A stretch of 64,000 bases of DNA from DASRFA01 sp035651755 (GTDB taxonomy: Bacteria > Desulfobacterota > Binatia > UBA12015). Within the stretch, counting starts at the first letter, position 1. Every line of letters begins with the position of its first letter. A program made the translations under genes and the position numbers. Below the pieces are notes generated by a model. The model ran no database searches. It was given only the letters and a program-made list of their open reading frames with translations, and was not told the DNA's origin. The stretch covers positions 45,897 through 109,896 of the forward strand of contig DASRFA010000024.1 in assembly GCA_035651755.1 (NCBI GenBank), in the 5' to 3' direction. Below are positions 1 to 8,488 of the stretch, piece after piece.

Positions 1-1097
1 GGCGCGGCCTTCTTTCGGGCCGCGGCAGCGTCCAGGTGAACGAGGCGACGAACACGCTGATCGTGCGCGACATCGCCGACGGCCTCGCGAACGCGCGCGA
101 GCTCGTCCGGCGGCTCGACGTCCAGACGCCGCAGGTGGCGATCCAGGGCCTGATCTTCGAGGCCGACGTCAACAGCGACCGGAGCCTCGGCATCCGGTGG
201 GGCGCCGTCTACAACGCGAGCCCCGAGACCGGGAACCCGACCGGCAAGAACTTCCCGGGCCGCGTGTCCGTCGGCGGCGCCGGGCCGACGACCAACACGA
301 ACGCGGACGGCGTCGTGTCGCCGATCCTCGTCGACTTCCCGGCTCCCGGCGTCATCCCGGGCTCGGGCAGCACGCTCGGCCTCCTCCTGGGATCGCTGTC
401 GGGATCGGCGCAGATCGACGCGCAGCTCACCGCGCTCGAGACTGCCGGCAAGGGAAAGGTCATCTCGCGCCCGAAGGTCGTGACGCTGAACAACACCGAG
501 GCGACGATCCAGAGCCTCGAGATCCTGCGCGTCCGCCTCCCGTCGAGCGGCACGGTGATCAACACGGGCGCGGGCGGCACGGCCGGCGCGCAGACCGTCG
601 CGACGCAGGCGATCGACACCGGCATCATCCTCCGGGTCACGCCCCAGGTGTCGTCGGACGGCTACGTGCTCATGCAGATGTTCGTGAAGTCGAGCGTCCC
701 GAGCCAGCAGTCGACCGACAACATCCCGAACGAGATCAGCCGCCAGGCGACGTCGCAGGTGCTGGTCCGCGAGGGCGAGACGGTCGTGATCGGCGGCGTG
801 TACCGCCAGCGCACCAACTTCGCCGAGGCGGGCCTGCCGTGGCTCCGCACGATCCCGGTCTTCGGCTGGCTCTTCAAGAACCAGGACGACCGCGACGACC
901 GCCAGGAGCTCCTCGTGTTCATCACGCCGCGCGTCGTGTGGCAGACGGCGTCTTCGCCGCACGAGCTGCCGTCGGCGTCCGAGCTCTGGGACAAGCGCGC
1001 GCTCAGCGCCTACCGGATGGACCCGGTGCCGGCAGGGCCGGTCGGCTCGGCCGAGCCGCCCGCGTCGCACACCGTGGTCGTCGCGCCGCAAGGGTAG
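1..1097 (+). CDS. pilQ: Type IV pilus secretin PilQ, C-terminal part (5' end outside window)
   Basis: Outer-membrane secretin through which the type IV pilus fibre leaves the cell. The window opens inside the gene: the frame is open from base 3, so a GTG at 36 is internal rather than the start. Visible parts are the end of an N-domain (VNEATNTLIVRDI, the usual N/secretin junction) and the complete secretin domain with VISRPKVVTLNN, a Gly/Ser-rich gate region, TSQVLVREGETVVIGGVY and the hallmark GLPWLRTIPVFGWLFKN before the last beta strands. The final ~45 residues are a Pro/Ala-rich tail. PilQ fits better than GspD because aroC-aroK-aroB follow directly, as in many pilMNOPQ-aro loci. aroC starts 32 nt downstream. 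Confidence 0.93.
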   Translation, partial: RGLLSGRGSVQVNEATNTLIVRDIADGLANARELVRRLDVQTPQVAIQGLIFEADVNSDRSLGIRWGAVYNASPETGNPTGKNFPGRVSVGGAGPTTNTNADGVVSPILVDFPAPGVIPGSGSTLGLLLGSLSGSAQIDAQLTALETAGKGKVISRPKVVTLNNTEATIQSLEILRVRLPSSGTVINTGAGGTAGAQTVATQAIDTGIILRVTPQVSSDGYVLMQMFVKSSVPSQQSTDNIPNEISRQATSQVLVREGETVVIGGVYRQRTNFAEAGLPWLRTIPVFGWLFKNQDDRDDRQELLVFITPRVVWQTASSPHELPSASELWDKRALSAYRMDPVPAGPVGSAEPPASHTVVVAPQG

Positions 1098-1117
1098 AGC
1101 GCCCGGCGGCGGTCGGC

Positions 1118-1123
1118 TACGGT
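1118..1123 (+). promoter_or_regulatory. TANNNT -10-like hexamer ahead of aroC (leaderless candidate)
   Basis: TACGGT ends 6 nt before the aroC ATG, and no purine-rich ribosome-binding site lies in between. Initiation about 7 nt after the hexamer would place the transcript 5' end at the start codon. The same GCTAC context recurs before other starts in this window. Inferred from sequence only. Confidence 0.4.
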
Positions 1124-1129
1124 TTGCCC

Positions 1130-2293
1130 ATGCTTCGCTTCTTCACCGCCGGGGAGTCGCATGGGCCCGCATTGACCGCGATCGTGGAGGGCTTTCCGGC
1201 CGGCGTCGCCGTCGCGGCCGAGGACATCGACCGCGACCTCGCCCGTCGCCAGCAGGGCTACGGGCGCGGCGGCCGCATGAAGATCGAGCGCGACGAGGTG
1301 CAGTTCCGATCCGGGATCCGCTTCGGCGAGACCCTCGGTTCGCCGATCACGCTCGTCGTCGAGAACCGCGACTGGCGGAACTGGACCGGCAAGATGTCGC
1401 CGCTCGCCGCCGACCGCGACCCGAAGTACGTCGTGACGCGCCCGCGCCCCGGGCACGCCGATCTGACGGGCGCCCTCAAGTACGACCGGCGCGACGTGCG
1501 CGACGTCCTCGAGCGTGCGAGCGCCCGCGAGACGACGATGCGGGTCGCGATCGGCGCGCTCGCGAAGTGCCTGCTCCGGCCGCTCGGCGTCGAGGTGCGC
1601 GCCTGGGTGAGCGAGATCGGCAACATCCGCGCCCGCCACGAGGGCCTCTCGTACGACGAGATCTTCGCGGCCGCGGAGAAGAGCGAGGTCCGGCTCGCCG
1701 ATCTTGATGCCGAGCGGCGCATCATCGCGCTCGTCGACGAGTGCAAGAAGGCGGGCGACACGCTCGGCGGCGTGGTCGAGGTCGTCGCGACCGGACTGCC
1801 GCCGGGGCTCGGCAGCCACGTCCACTACGACCGCAAGCTCGACGGCCGCCTCGGCGGAGCGCTCCTCTCGCTGCAGGCCGCGAAGGGCGTCGAGATCGGG
1901 ATCGGGTTCGAGGCGGCGCGCCGGCGCGGCTCGCAGGCGCAGGACGAGATCGCCTACGACAGCGACGAGCGGAGCTTCCGCCGCGTCACCAACTTCGCGG
2001 GCGGCACCGAGGGCGGCATGTCGAACGGCGCCCCTCTGATCGTGCGGGTCGCGTTCAAGCCGCTCTCCACCCTGATGAGCCCGCTCGCGTCGGTCGACCT
2101 CCACACGAAGGAGGAGGCGAAGGGCGCGATCGAGCGCTCCGACGTCATGGCGATCCCCGCGGCCGCGGTGATCGCGGAGGCCGTCGTCGCCTTCGAGCTC
2201 GCGCGCGTCGCGCTCGAGAAGTTCGGCGGCGACTCCCTGCGGGAGGTGCTGCGCAATCGCGACGGCTACCTCTCGCAGGTCCGCGAGGCGTGA
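1130..2293 (+). CDS. aroC: Chorismate synthase
   Basis: Converts 5-enolpyruvylshikimate-3-phosphate to chorismate with reduced FMN, the last step of the shikimate pathway in the cytosol. The 387-aa protein has family-typical length and opens with MLRFFTAGESHGPALTAIVE, the classical N-terminal signature. Further signatures are RQQGYGRGGRM, the basic RPGHADLTGALKY segment, ERASARETTMRVA and FAGGTEGGMSNG. The ATG at 1130 is chosen because the conserved N-terminus begins there; the same frame is open much further upstream, but only as a shadow of pilQ. aroK follows after 7 nt. A TACGGT hexamer 6 nt upstream suggests its own leaderless promoter in addition to read-through from pilQ. Confidence 0.97.
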   Translation: MLRFFTAGESHGPALTAIVEGFPAGVAVAAEDIDRDLARRQQGYGRGGRMKIERDEVQFRSGIRFGETLGSPITLVVENRDWRNWTGKMSPLAADRDPKYVVTRPRPGHADLTGALKYDRRDVRDVLERASARETTMRVAIGALAKCLLRPLGVEVRAWVSEIGNIRARHEGLSYDEIFAAAEKSEVRLADLDAERRIIALVDECKKAGDTLGGVVEVVATGLPPGLGSHVHYDRKLDGRLGGALLSLQAAKGVEIGIGFEAARRRGSQAQDEIAYDSDERSFRRVTNFAGGTEGGMSNGAPLIVRVAFKPLSTLMSPLASVDLHTKEEAKGAIERSDVMAIPAAAVIAEAVVAFELARVALEKFGGDSLREVLRNRDGYLSQVREA

Positions 2294-2300
2294 GGGCGGC

Positions 2301-2918
2301 ATGCGGGTCGTGCTCACGGGCTTCATGGGGACGGGGAAGACGGTCGTCGGCCAGCGGGTCGCCGAGCGCCTCGCCCGCCCGTTCCTCGACACCGACGCGA
2401 TCGTCGAGCGCCGCGCCGGCCGTACGGTGCGCGAGATCTTCGCGCGCGACGGCGAGGACCGCTTCCGCGAGCTCGAGCACGAAGCGGTCGCCGAAGCCTG
2501 CGCGACCCCGGACGCCGTCGTCGCGACCGGCGGCGGAGCCCTCGTCGACGACCGGAACTTCTCCGCGCTCGCGCGCGACGCGCTCATGGTATGCTTGACG
2601 GCCGAGCCCGGCGTGATCGCGCGGCGCGTCCGCGCGACGGCCGCCGATCGGCCGCTGCTGAAGGGCCGCCTCGGCCTGACGGCCCGCATCCGCGAGCTCC
2701 TCGCGGCGCGAGCGGCGGTCTACGCCCGCATCCCGTGCGCGGTCGACACGAGCGCGCGCACGGTGGAGCAGGTCGCGGACGAGATCGTGGCGGCGCTCGC
2801 GAACGCGGAGCGCGGCACGGCGCGCGAGCGCCGGCGACCTGGCGGCCCGGCGTCGACCCCGGCCCCCGCGCCGCGCGTGGCCGCGGGCCGTGCCCCGGGA
2901 AGGGCGGCGACGCGATGA
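2301..2918 (+). CDS. aroK: Shikimate kinase
   Basis: Phosphorylates shikimate with ATP, supplying the substrate of AroA. The P-loop GFMGTGKT is at residues 7-14. The shikimate-binding Asp/Arg segment (FLDTDAIVERRAGRTVREIF) and the VVATGGGA glycine motif follow, then the LID region with ADRPLLKG. At 205 aa it is longer than the usual ~170 because the last ~35 residues are a Pro/Arg/Ala-rich tail with no family counterpart. That tail may be disordered, or may exist only to reach the stop overlapping aroB. The TGA stop overlaps the aroB ATG in ATGA, so the two are probably translationally coupled. Confidence 0.95.
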   Translation: MRVVLTGFMGTGKTVVGQRVAERLARPFLDTDAIVERRAGRTVREIFARDGEDRFRELEHEAVAEACATPDAVVATGGGALVDDRNFSALARDALMVCLTAEPGVIARRVRATAADRPLLKGRLGLTARIRELLAARAAVYARIPCAVDTSARTVEQVADEIVAALANAERGTARERRRPGGPASTPAPAPRVAAGRAPGRAATR

Positions 2919-4024
2919 GCGACGCGGCGCCCATCATCGTCAGCCTCGGCTCGCGCTCGTACGCGATCCACGTCGGCGACGGCATGCTCGACTCGCTCGG
3001 CTCGCGCCTCAAGTCGCTCGGCGAGGTCGCGCAGCGCGTCGCGATCGTCACCAATCCGACGGTCCATCGCCTCTACGGGAGCCGCACCTGCGACGCGCTC
3101 ACGCGCGCCGGCTTCGCGCCGATCACGGTCGAGGTGCCCGACGGCGAGGAGCACAAGAACCTCGCCTGGCTCGCGTTCGTCTACGACAAGCTGATCGAGG
3201 CTCGGATCGAGCGCGCGTCGGCGCTGATCGCGCTCGGCGGCGGCGTCATCGGCGACCTGACCGGCTTCGCCGCCGCGACCTACCTGCGCGGGATCTCCTA
3301 CGTCCAGGTGCCGACGACGCTGGTGGCCCAGATCGACGCGGCGATCGGCGGCAAGACCGCAGTCAACCTCGCCGCCGGGAAGAACCTGATCGGCGCGTTC
3401 CACCAGCCGCGCTTCGTCATCGCGGACACCGCGACGCTCCGCTCCCTGCCCGACCGCGAGTACGTCGCGGGCCTGTCGGAGGTCGTGAAGACGGCGGTGA
3501 TCCTGTCGCGCGAGCTCTTCGACGTGATCGACGACCGCTGGCGCGACCTCCTGGCGCGCGACGCGACGCTGCTGACGGCCTGCGTCCGCGAGTGCGCGCA
3601 GCTAAAGGCGCTGGTCGTCGCGGCCGACGAGACCGAGAGCGACTATCGCGCGATCCTGAACTTCGGGCACACGCTCGGGCACGCGGTCGAGACCCTGACC
3701 GAGTACAAGCGCGTGCTGCACGGCGAGGCGGTCGCGATCGGCATGACGGCGGCGATCCGCCTGTCGATCGATCGCAGCGGCCTCGCTCCCGAGACGGGAC
3801 GCCGCGTCATCGATCTGCTCGACCGCCTCGGGCTTCCGACCGCGATCCCGGCGGGCCTCTCGCCCGCGGCGCTCGCGCTCGCGGCCGAAGCGGACAAGAA
3901 GCGCAGCCACGGGAAGGTGAAGTTCGTGTGCCTCGAGGACATCGGGCGCACGCGTTTCGAGATGCTGACGACCAAACAGCTCGAGAATTCCCTGGCGGGT
4001 TTGCTGGACGACGTCGTAGAGTGA
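2915..4024 (+). CDS. aroB: 3-dehydroquinate synthase
   Basis: NAD- and divalent-metal-dependent enzyme cyclising DAHP to 3-dehydroquinate, the second shikimate step. The 369-aa product carries the NAD-binding GGGVIGDLTGFAAATYLRG segment, the PTTLVAQIDAAIGGKTAVNL active-site stretch, and metal-ligand regions including ILNFGHTLGHAVE and LHGEAVAIGM. The ATG at 2915 is selected because the N-terminus matches family length and gives the ATGA overlap with aroK. aroC, aroK and aroB form one co-directional unit; aroQ lies separately about 3.3 kb downstream. Confidence 0.97.
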   Translation: MSDAAPIIVSLGSRSYAIHVGDGMLDSLGSRLKSLGEVAQRVAIVTNPTVHRLYGSRTCDALTRAGFAPITVEVPDGEEHKNLAWLAFVYDKLIEARIERASALIALGGGVIGDLTGFAAATYLRGISYVQVPTTLVAQIDAAIGGKTAVNLAAGKNLIGAFHQPRFVIADTATLRSLPDREYVAGLSEVVKTAVILSRELFDVIDDRWRDLLARDATLLTACVRECAQLKALVVAADETESDYRAILNFGHTLGHAVETLTEYKRVLHGEAVAIGMTAAIRLSIDRSGLAPETGRRVIDLLDRLGLPTAIPAGLSPAALALAAEADKKRSHGKVKFVCLEDIGRTRFEMLTTKQLENSLAGLLDDVVE

Positions 4025-4066
4025 CGCGGGCGGCGCCCGCAGCGCCGTTCGAGAATGGGGTGGGGG

Positions 4067-4717
4067 ATGAGACTCATGAAGCTTCGAGGCTCTGCGGCGG
4101 GGTGGCTCGCTGCGGCGGCGTTGGCGGCGGTCGCAGGGTGTGGCGGCGGCGGCACTGGCAGCAACGACCAGGGAATCGTGTTCCGGGCGAACGGGTTCTT
4201 CCAGACCCTGGCGCAGATCGAGCAGGACCGCATCACCTGCACCCAGCCGCTTTCGGTCACGAACTCGATCGTCGACGCGTCGTTCAACCTGTCGATGTCG
4301 ACGGCCCGGTTCTTTCCGGATCCGAATGATCCATTCGGCGATCCGTGCGGCGGCTTCATCGGCCTGCAGAACAACCTCGCGCAGGAATCCATCAACGTGC
4401 AGGAGATCTCCATCCGCTACGAGATTCCGGGTGCGTCGATTCCGGTCCCGGGACCGAATTCGATCTCGTTCGGCCAGAACATTCCGTCGGCGAACTCGAC
4501 GGAGGATTCTCCCAGCGGGCAGCCCAACATCATCTTCGCGCAGCTCGTCGGTCAGCTCGTTCCGCGGACCATCATCGTGTTCCTGAACCAGAACGTCGAT
4601 CGGCTGCCGGCGACGCCCTACCTGATGAACGTCTTCGCGGTGGCGCGCGGCCAGTCGGACAACGGTACGAAATACGAGACGAACGAGATCGGCTATCAGC
4701 TGACGATCGTTCCCTGA
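4067..4717 (+). CDS. Putative lipoprotein of unknown function
   Basis: Unrecognised 216-aa secreted protein. The N-terminus has basic residues, an Ala/Leu-rich hydrophobic stretch and a lipobox AVAGC with the lipidated Cys at residue 25, followed by a Gly linker, so it should be a membrane-anchored lipoprotein. The mature part is rich in Asn, Ser, Ile and Pro with few charged residues, suggesting a beta-sandwich fold, and ends in a short hydrophobic strand. Starts at 4055, 4067 and 4076 are all in frame; 4067 has the best purine-rich upstream stretch (GGGGTGGGGG). It lies 42 nt after aroB and 139 nt before a second lipoprotein. The spacer between them carries two small GC hairpins (4752-4766 and 4770-4786). 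Confidence 0.75.
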   Translation: MRLMKLRGSAAGWLAAAALAAVAGCGGGGTGSNDQGIVFRANGFFQTLAQIEQDRITCTQPLSVTNSIVDASFNLSMSTARFFPDPNDPFGDPCGGFIGLQNNLAQESINVQEISIRYEIPGASIPVPGPNSISFGQNIPSANSTEDSPSGQPNIIFAQLVGQLVPRTIIVFLNQNVDRLPATPYLMNVFAVARGQSDNGTKYETNEIGYQLTIVP

Positions 4718-4856
4718 GGCGTCGAGAGACGGACAGACGGGGTCGGAGGATCCGCTCGAGGAGCGGGAGGGCGCGCGCGGCGCGCCGAGCGCTGCGGCAG
4801 GAAGCCGCGGGAACCGCTCGGACGGCGCCGGACGCGATCGCCTCGCGGAGGTTGGT

Positions 4857-6734
4857 ATGAAGAATTCTCTCAGCCTGCTGGGCACGGCGCTGCTTACGGC
4901 GCTCGTCGCCGGAGCGCTCGCGAACTGCGGCGGGGGCACGGGCGGCGGCCCGGCGCCGCGCAGCCCGCAATTCGTGCTGCGGCCAGTCGGGACGTCGAGC
5001 AACTCCGGCACGTTCCTGATCGGCGTCGAGCGCGACAGCATCGACGCGAACAACGCGGACACCGTTCAGGTCTTCGCGCGCGTGATCTCGCCCTCCGGGC
5101 GACCGCTCGGCGGAGTCGGGGTCACGTTCCAGGCGAGCTTCTGCGACGTGACGTTCGTCGAGGGCACGATCAGCGACTGCACGAGCGGCACGCTCCCGAC
5201 GACGGAGACGATCACGGACGCGACCGGCACCGCCATCGCCACGGTGCGTGCCGGCGGGACGCCCGGTCGCCTCATCATCCAGGGGTTCACGACCAACGTG
5301 AACATGAACCTCGGCGGCGCGATCTTCCTCCAGCTGACCGACGTCGGCTTCATCTCGGGCGACCTGCAGGTGATCCCGCAGGAGATCGACTTGACCGACC
5401 CGTCGCCGGGGACGGTCATCGAGTTTCTCGTGACCGGCGGACGTCCGTTCCCGCCGCCGGCAGCGCCGTACCGACTCGAGAACCCCGCGAGCGGGATCGG
5501 CGTCGCCGAGCTGCTCGACGACGGCCAGTTCCCGGTCGTGATCCGCTACACCGTGAGCGGCATGGCGGCGGGCGCGCACGTCTTCAGCGTCGTCGACGCC
5601 GCGGGCAACTCCGTGACCGCGACCGTGATGGTCACGTTCACGCAGCTCCAGATCCTGCCGGCGAGCGCGACCATTGCCGCCGGTCAGACGCAGGTCTTCG
5701 CGCTCACCGGAGGCGTTCCGCCGTACACCTGCACGCCGAGCGGCGGCACGCTCGACCCGACGACCATCCTCGAGCGCGGCGGGACGACGACGTTCACCGC
5801 CGGCGACGTCCCGACGTCGACCACGTTCACGATCATCTGCACCGACGTCTCGGGTCAGATCGCGACCGCGAGCGTCACGATCAGCCCGGCGCCGTCGGGG
5901 AGCGGGGTGCCGGGGAGCCCGACGCCGTCTCCGCAGACGGTCACGACGATCGTCGTGCAGCCGAACCCGGGAAGCATCAACGGCGTGCAGGGCGGGACGT
6001 CGAACATCGTCGCTAACGTGCTCGACCAGAACAACCAGCCGATCGCGGGCGTGACGGTGCTCTTCACGCTCGAGGGGCAGCAGAACCCGACGCCGACCAT
6101 CCCGTCGCTCGCGCCGCTCACCGCGGTGTCGAACGGCGCGGGCCAGGCGGTGAGCCTCCTGACCGTCCCCGCCGGCACGGCGCCGCAGTTCCTCGTGATC
6201 ACGGCGTCCGCGCAGGGGATCACCGGCACGGGCCAGGTCGGCGTGACGTCGCAGAGCACCGGGCAGCCCGGTCCGCCGGCTCGCCTGAGCGCCGCCCTCT
6301 TCAAGTCGAACGGCTTCGGCGACAACAACGATGGAACGTTCGTCACCGTGCTGTCGGCGCTCGTGACGGACGCCGAAGGCAACCCGGTCGCCGACGGCGT
6401 GCAGGTGAACTGGAGCAACATCTCGCCGACCAACGCGACGGTGTTCTCGCCCTCGTTCACCAACGGCCTGCCGCCGTGCGACGTCACGCCGTACGAGGAG
6501 CAGACCGGGCTCGCGATCGTGCCGCAGCCGGGGACCGCGCTGACGTGCGTGGTCTACCCGTCGTTCCTCCAGAACACGAACGGCACCGTGAACGTGAGCG
6601 TTCAGGGCACGACGCTCTCGCGCACGGCGGCGTTCTCGTTCCCCGGCGGCCCGACGCCGACGCCGGTGCCGACCGACACGCCGGCGCCGACCCCGACGGG
6701 CTTCCCGACGTTCACGCCCACGCCGACGCCGTAG
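4857..6734 (+). CDS. Large Ig-like (Big_1 type) lipoprotein with Thr/Pro tail
   Basis: Predicted 625-aa surface lipoprotein. A signal peptide ends in ALANC (Cys24), and a GGAGG ribosome-binding site stands 6 nt before the ATG. The mature protein contains repeated bacterial Ig-like segments: near residues 60-150 and 360-460 the pattern of V-x-A-x-V-x-D-x-x-G-x-P-x-x-G-V-x-V-x-F resembles Big_1 (invasin/intimin type) domains, and a third copy lies around 480-590. The last ~27 residues are almost only Thr, Pro and Ala, which could span the cell envelope or be glycosylated. Function unknown; adhesion or an envelope scaffold is inferred from the domain type. A strong terminator follows 26 nt after the stop. 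Confidence 0.8.
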   Translation: MKNSLSLLGTALLTALVAGALANCGGGTGGGPAPRSPQFVLRPVGTSSNSGTFLIGVERDSIDANNADTVQVFARVISPSGRPLGGVGVTFQASFCDVTFVEGTISDCTSGTLPTTETITDATGTAIATVRAGGTPGRLIIQGFTTNVNMNLGGAIFLQLTDVGFISGDLQVIPQEIDLTDPSPGTVIEFLVTGGRPFPPPAAPYRLENPASGIGVAELLDDGQFPVVIRYTVSGMAAGAHVFSVVDAAGNSVTATVMVTFTQLQILPASATIAAGQTQVFALTGGVPPYTCTPSGGTLDPTTILERGGTTTFTAGDVPTSTTFTIICTDVSGQIATASVTISPAPSGSGVPGSPTPSPQTVTTIVVQPNPGSINGVQGGTSNIVANVLDQNNQPIAGVTVLFTLEGQQNPTPTIPSLAPLTAVSNGAGQAVSLLTVPAGTAPQFLVITASAQGITGTGQVGVTSQSTGQPGPPARLSAALFKSNGFGDNNDGTFVTVLSALVTDAEGNPVADGVQVNWSNISPTNATVFSPSFTNGLPPCDVTPYEEQTGLAIVPQPGTALTCVVYPSFLQNTNGTVNVSVQGTTLSRTAAFSFPGGPTPTPVPTDTPAPTPTGFPTFTPTPTP

Positions 6735-6759
6735 ACCGGGGGGAATCGCGGCGGATGGA

Positions 6760-6798
6760 GGGCCCCGGCCGGCATCGCCGGCCGGGGCCCTGCTTTTT
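6760..6798 (+). terminator. Rho-independent terminator after the Ig-like lipoprotein gene
   Basis: A perfect 14-bp GC stem (6760-6773 with 6777-6790) closed by the 3-nt loop ATC is followed by TGCTTTTTCC. It ends the rightward lipoprotein transcript. On the opposite strand the hairpin has no U-run, so it would stop the convergent gene ending at 6806 only weakly. Confidence 0.9.
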
Positions 6799-6805
6799 CC
6801 TGGCG

Positions 6806-7264
6806 TCAGAGGCCGGGCGACGGAGGCGTGACCGGCGGAACGTCGGCGACGACGACGTCGCGACGGCGCGAAAGGAGCGCGCCGGAGCCGGTCGCGAGGA
6901 GCAGGATCGCGAACGCCGTGCTCAGCGTCGCGGCGGCGAGCACGACGATCTTCCCGAGGAGCGGCCAGTTCGAGAGGTAGCCGTAGAAGACGAAGTGCCA
7001 GAGCCAGAGCGCGGCGAGCGCCGTCTCGGCGATCGCGGCGACGAGCGCGCCGCGGAGGCTCGTGGCGTCGAGGCAGCCCCAGAGCTCCGCGAGGAGCAGC
7101 GCCGCATAGGCGCCGCCGAGCAAGCGAATGAAGATCAGCGAGACCGCGTCGTACTCCGGGATCTCGATGTCGGGGAAGTAGGAGAGCGGGAGGAAGAGGA
7201 GCGGCAGCACGAAGAGCAGCGAGAGCCCGATCTTCCAGAAGAGTACTTGACGCGCGTTCGGCAT
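6806..7264 (-). CDS. Small integral membrane protein, unknown function
   Basis: The 152-aa protein has four likely transmembrane helices: around residues 10-28 (Leu/Phe-rich), 40-60, 70-95 (with W and H residues) and 100-125. A short Arg-rich then Pro-rich cytosolic tail follows. No family is recognised. The ATG at 7264 is chosen because the hydrophobic N-terminus begins there; the frame is open much further upstream but runs antisense through aroQ. A TAGCCT hexamer 8 nt before the ATG suggests leaderless expression. It is divergent from aroQ and convergent with the Ig-like lipoprotein gene. Confidence 0.75.
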   Translation of the reverse strand: MPNARQVLFWKIGLSLLFVLPLLFLPLSYFPDIEIPEYDAVSLIFIRLLGGAYAALLLAELWGCLDATSLRGALVAAIAETALAALWLWHFVFYGYLSNWPLLGKIVVLAAATLSTAFAILLLATGSGALLSRRRDVVVADVPPVTPPSPGL

Positions 7265-7272
7265 GACCAGAC

Positions 7273-7278
7273 AGGCTA
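7273..7278 (-). promoter_or_regulatory. TANNNT -10-like hexamer for the membrane protein
   Basis: TAGCCT read on the minus strand, 8 nt before the ATG at 7264, with no Shine-Dalgarno sequence between. No convincing -35 box was found. It shares the short divergent region with the aroQ promoter candidate. Confidence 0.3.
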
Positions 7279-7339
7279 GCACGCATTCCACGATAGAGGA
7301 GGGGTCGCCGGTGACGGCGGCGGAGACGGCCACACGCGT

Positions 7340-7368
7340 TTGACGCCCTGGCGCATGCGACCTACGGT
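7340..7368 (+). promoter_or_regulatory. Candidate promoter of aroQ
   Basis: A TTGACG -35 element (7340-7345), a 17-nt spacer and TACGGT as -10 (7363-7368). The -10 ends 7 nt before the aroQ ATG at 7376, so transcription would begin at or within a base or two of the start codon, giving a leaderless message. No ribosome-binding site is present, which fits. Confidence 0.5.
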
Positions 7369-7375
7369 ACGCCGG

Positions 7376-7909
7376 ATGGCGGTCGTCCTCGTGCTGCACG
7401 GGCCGAACCTGAACCTCCTCGGCGAGCGCGAGCCCGAGGTGTACGGCCGGACGACGCTCCTCGAGATCGACGCCCGCCTCGCCGCGCTCGCCGACGAGCT
7501 CGGCGTCGCGGTCGAGTCGTTCCAGTCGAACCACGAGGGCGCGCTCATCGACCGCATCCAGCAGTCCCGGGGCGACGCCGGCGCGATCGTCATCAACGCG
7601 GGCGGCTTCACGCACACGAGCGTCGCGCTCCGGGACGCGCTCGCGGCGTCGGGCGTGCCGGTCGTCGAGGTGCACCTGAGCAACCTCTACCGGCGCGAGG
7701 AGTTCCGCCACCGCTCGCTCGTCGCCGGCGTCGCGGTCGGGCAGATCTCGGGCTTCGGGGCGGAGAGCTACATGCTCGGCTTGCGCGTCGCCGCCCAGCT
7801 CGCGGTGGCGGCGTCGCGCGCCCGGACTTCGGCCGGGGCGGCCGCGCGCCGCGCGCGGGCCCGCGGCCCCGCCGTCGCTGCGCGCGGTCGCGCGGCGAAG
7901 CGTCGCTGA
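7376..7909 (+). CDS. aroQ: Type II 3-dehydroquinate dehydratase
   Basis: Dehydrates 3-dehydroquinate to 3-dehydroshikimate, the third shikimate step, as a cytosolic dodecamer in this family. Family marks are [18 protein letters not shown] with the catalytic Tyr23, [28 protein letters not shown] and VEVHLSN with His100. The core ends near residue 145. The remaining ~32 residues are an Ala/Arg-rich basic tail not needed for the fold. The ATG at 7376 is selected over upstream in-frame starts because the conserved motif begins seven residues later. accB follows after 28 nt, as in many aroQ-(efp)-accB clusters, but no efp lies between. Confidence 0.95.
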   Translation: MAVVLVLHGPNLNLLGEREPEVYGRTTLLEIDARLAALADELGVAVESFQSNHEGALIDRIQQSRGDAGAIVINAGGFTHTSVALRDALAASGVPVVEVHLSNLYRREEFRHRSLVAGVAVGQISGFGAESYMLGLRVAAQLAVAASRARTSAGAAARRARARGPAVAARGRAAKRR

Positions 7910-7937
7910 GCGGCGCGCGCGGCGGAGAGCGGCGCGC

Positions 7938-8474
7938 GTGGACGCGAACGAGATCCGGAAGCTGGTCCGCCTCATGGAGGAGGCGGGCCTGACGGAGCTC
8001 GAGGTCGAGGACCGCTCGGGAAAGATCCGCCTGGTGCGCGGCGCGCGCGGCGCCGCCCGCCGGGACGGCGAGGCCGGCCGCGACGCCGGTTCGGCTCGCT
8101 TCGACGACGAGCCGCCGTCGCGCGACGGCGCCGGAGATCCGGAAGAGCCGTTGCCGCGCTCGGGGGGTGGCGGAGCGTCGCGCGGAAGCGGCGCCGGCTC
8201 CTCCGAGAGCGCGGAGCGCATCCCGCCCGGCATGACGACGATCACGTCGCCGATGGTCGGGACCTTCTACCGCGCGCCCGCGCCGGATCAGCCCGCCTTC
8301 GTCCAGCCCGGCGACGTGGTCCGCCCGGGGCAGGTCGTCTGCATCATCGAGGCGATGAAGATGATGAACGAGGTGCTCGCGGAGACGTCGGCGCGGATCG
8401 TGAGCGTGCAGGCGGAGAACGGAACGTCGGTCGAGTACGGGTCGCCGCTGTTTCTGGTGGAGCTGCTGGAATAG
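7938..8474 (+). CDS. accB: Biotin carboxyl carrier protein of acetyl-CoA carboxylase
   Basis: Carries biotin between the carboxylase and transferase halves of acetyl-CoA carboxylase, at the entry to fatty-acid synthesis. The 178-aa protein has the family N-terminus (MDANEIRKLVRLMEEAGLTE), a low-complexity Gly/Ser/Arg linker at residues 35-95, and a C-terminal biotinyl domain with SPMVGTFYRAPAP and EAMKMMNE, Lys141 being the biotinylation site. The start is GTG, with GGCGGAGAG upstream. The usual partner accC is absent: the next gene downstream is on the opposite strand. Hence accC must lie elsewhere in the genome. Confidence 0.95.
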   Translation: MDANEIRKLVRLMEEAGLTELEVEDRSGKIRLVRGARGAARRDGEAGRDAGSARFDDEPPSRDGAGDPEEPLPRSGGGGASRGSGAGSSESAERIPPGMTTITSPMVGTFYRAPAPDQPAFVQPGDVVRPGQVVCIIEAMKMMNEVLAETSARIVSVQAENGTSVEYGSPLFLVELLE

Positions 8475-8488
8475 GGCGCCGCTCATTC

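Noticed and set aside
197..1129. Upstream extension of the aroC frame over pilQ
   Set aside because: It overlaps pilQ in another frame and encodes Arg/Pro/Gly-rich noise; aroC homologues start at the MLRFFTAGESHG motif.
2585..2600. TATGCTTGACGG string seen in aroK and again in the PKS gene (near 10266) as a possible promoter
   Set aside because: Both copies lie inside conserved coding sequence, in different reading contexts, with no gene start downstream; chance similarity is likelier.
6650..6734. Tandem CCGACGCCG-type repeats as a possible CRISPR or VNTR
   Set aside because: They encode the Thr/Pro tail in frame and have no unique spacers, so they are a coding low-complexity region.
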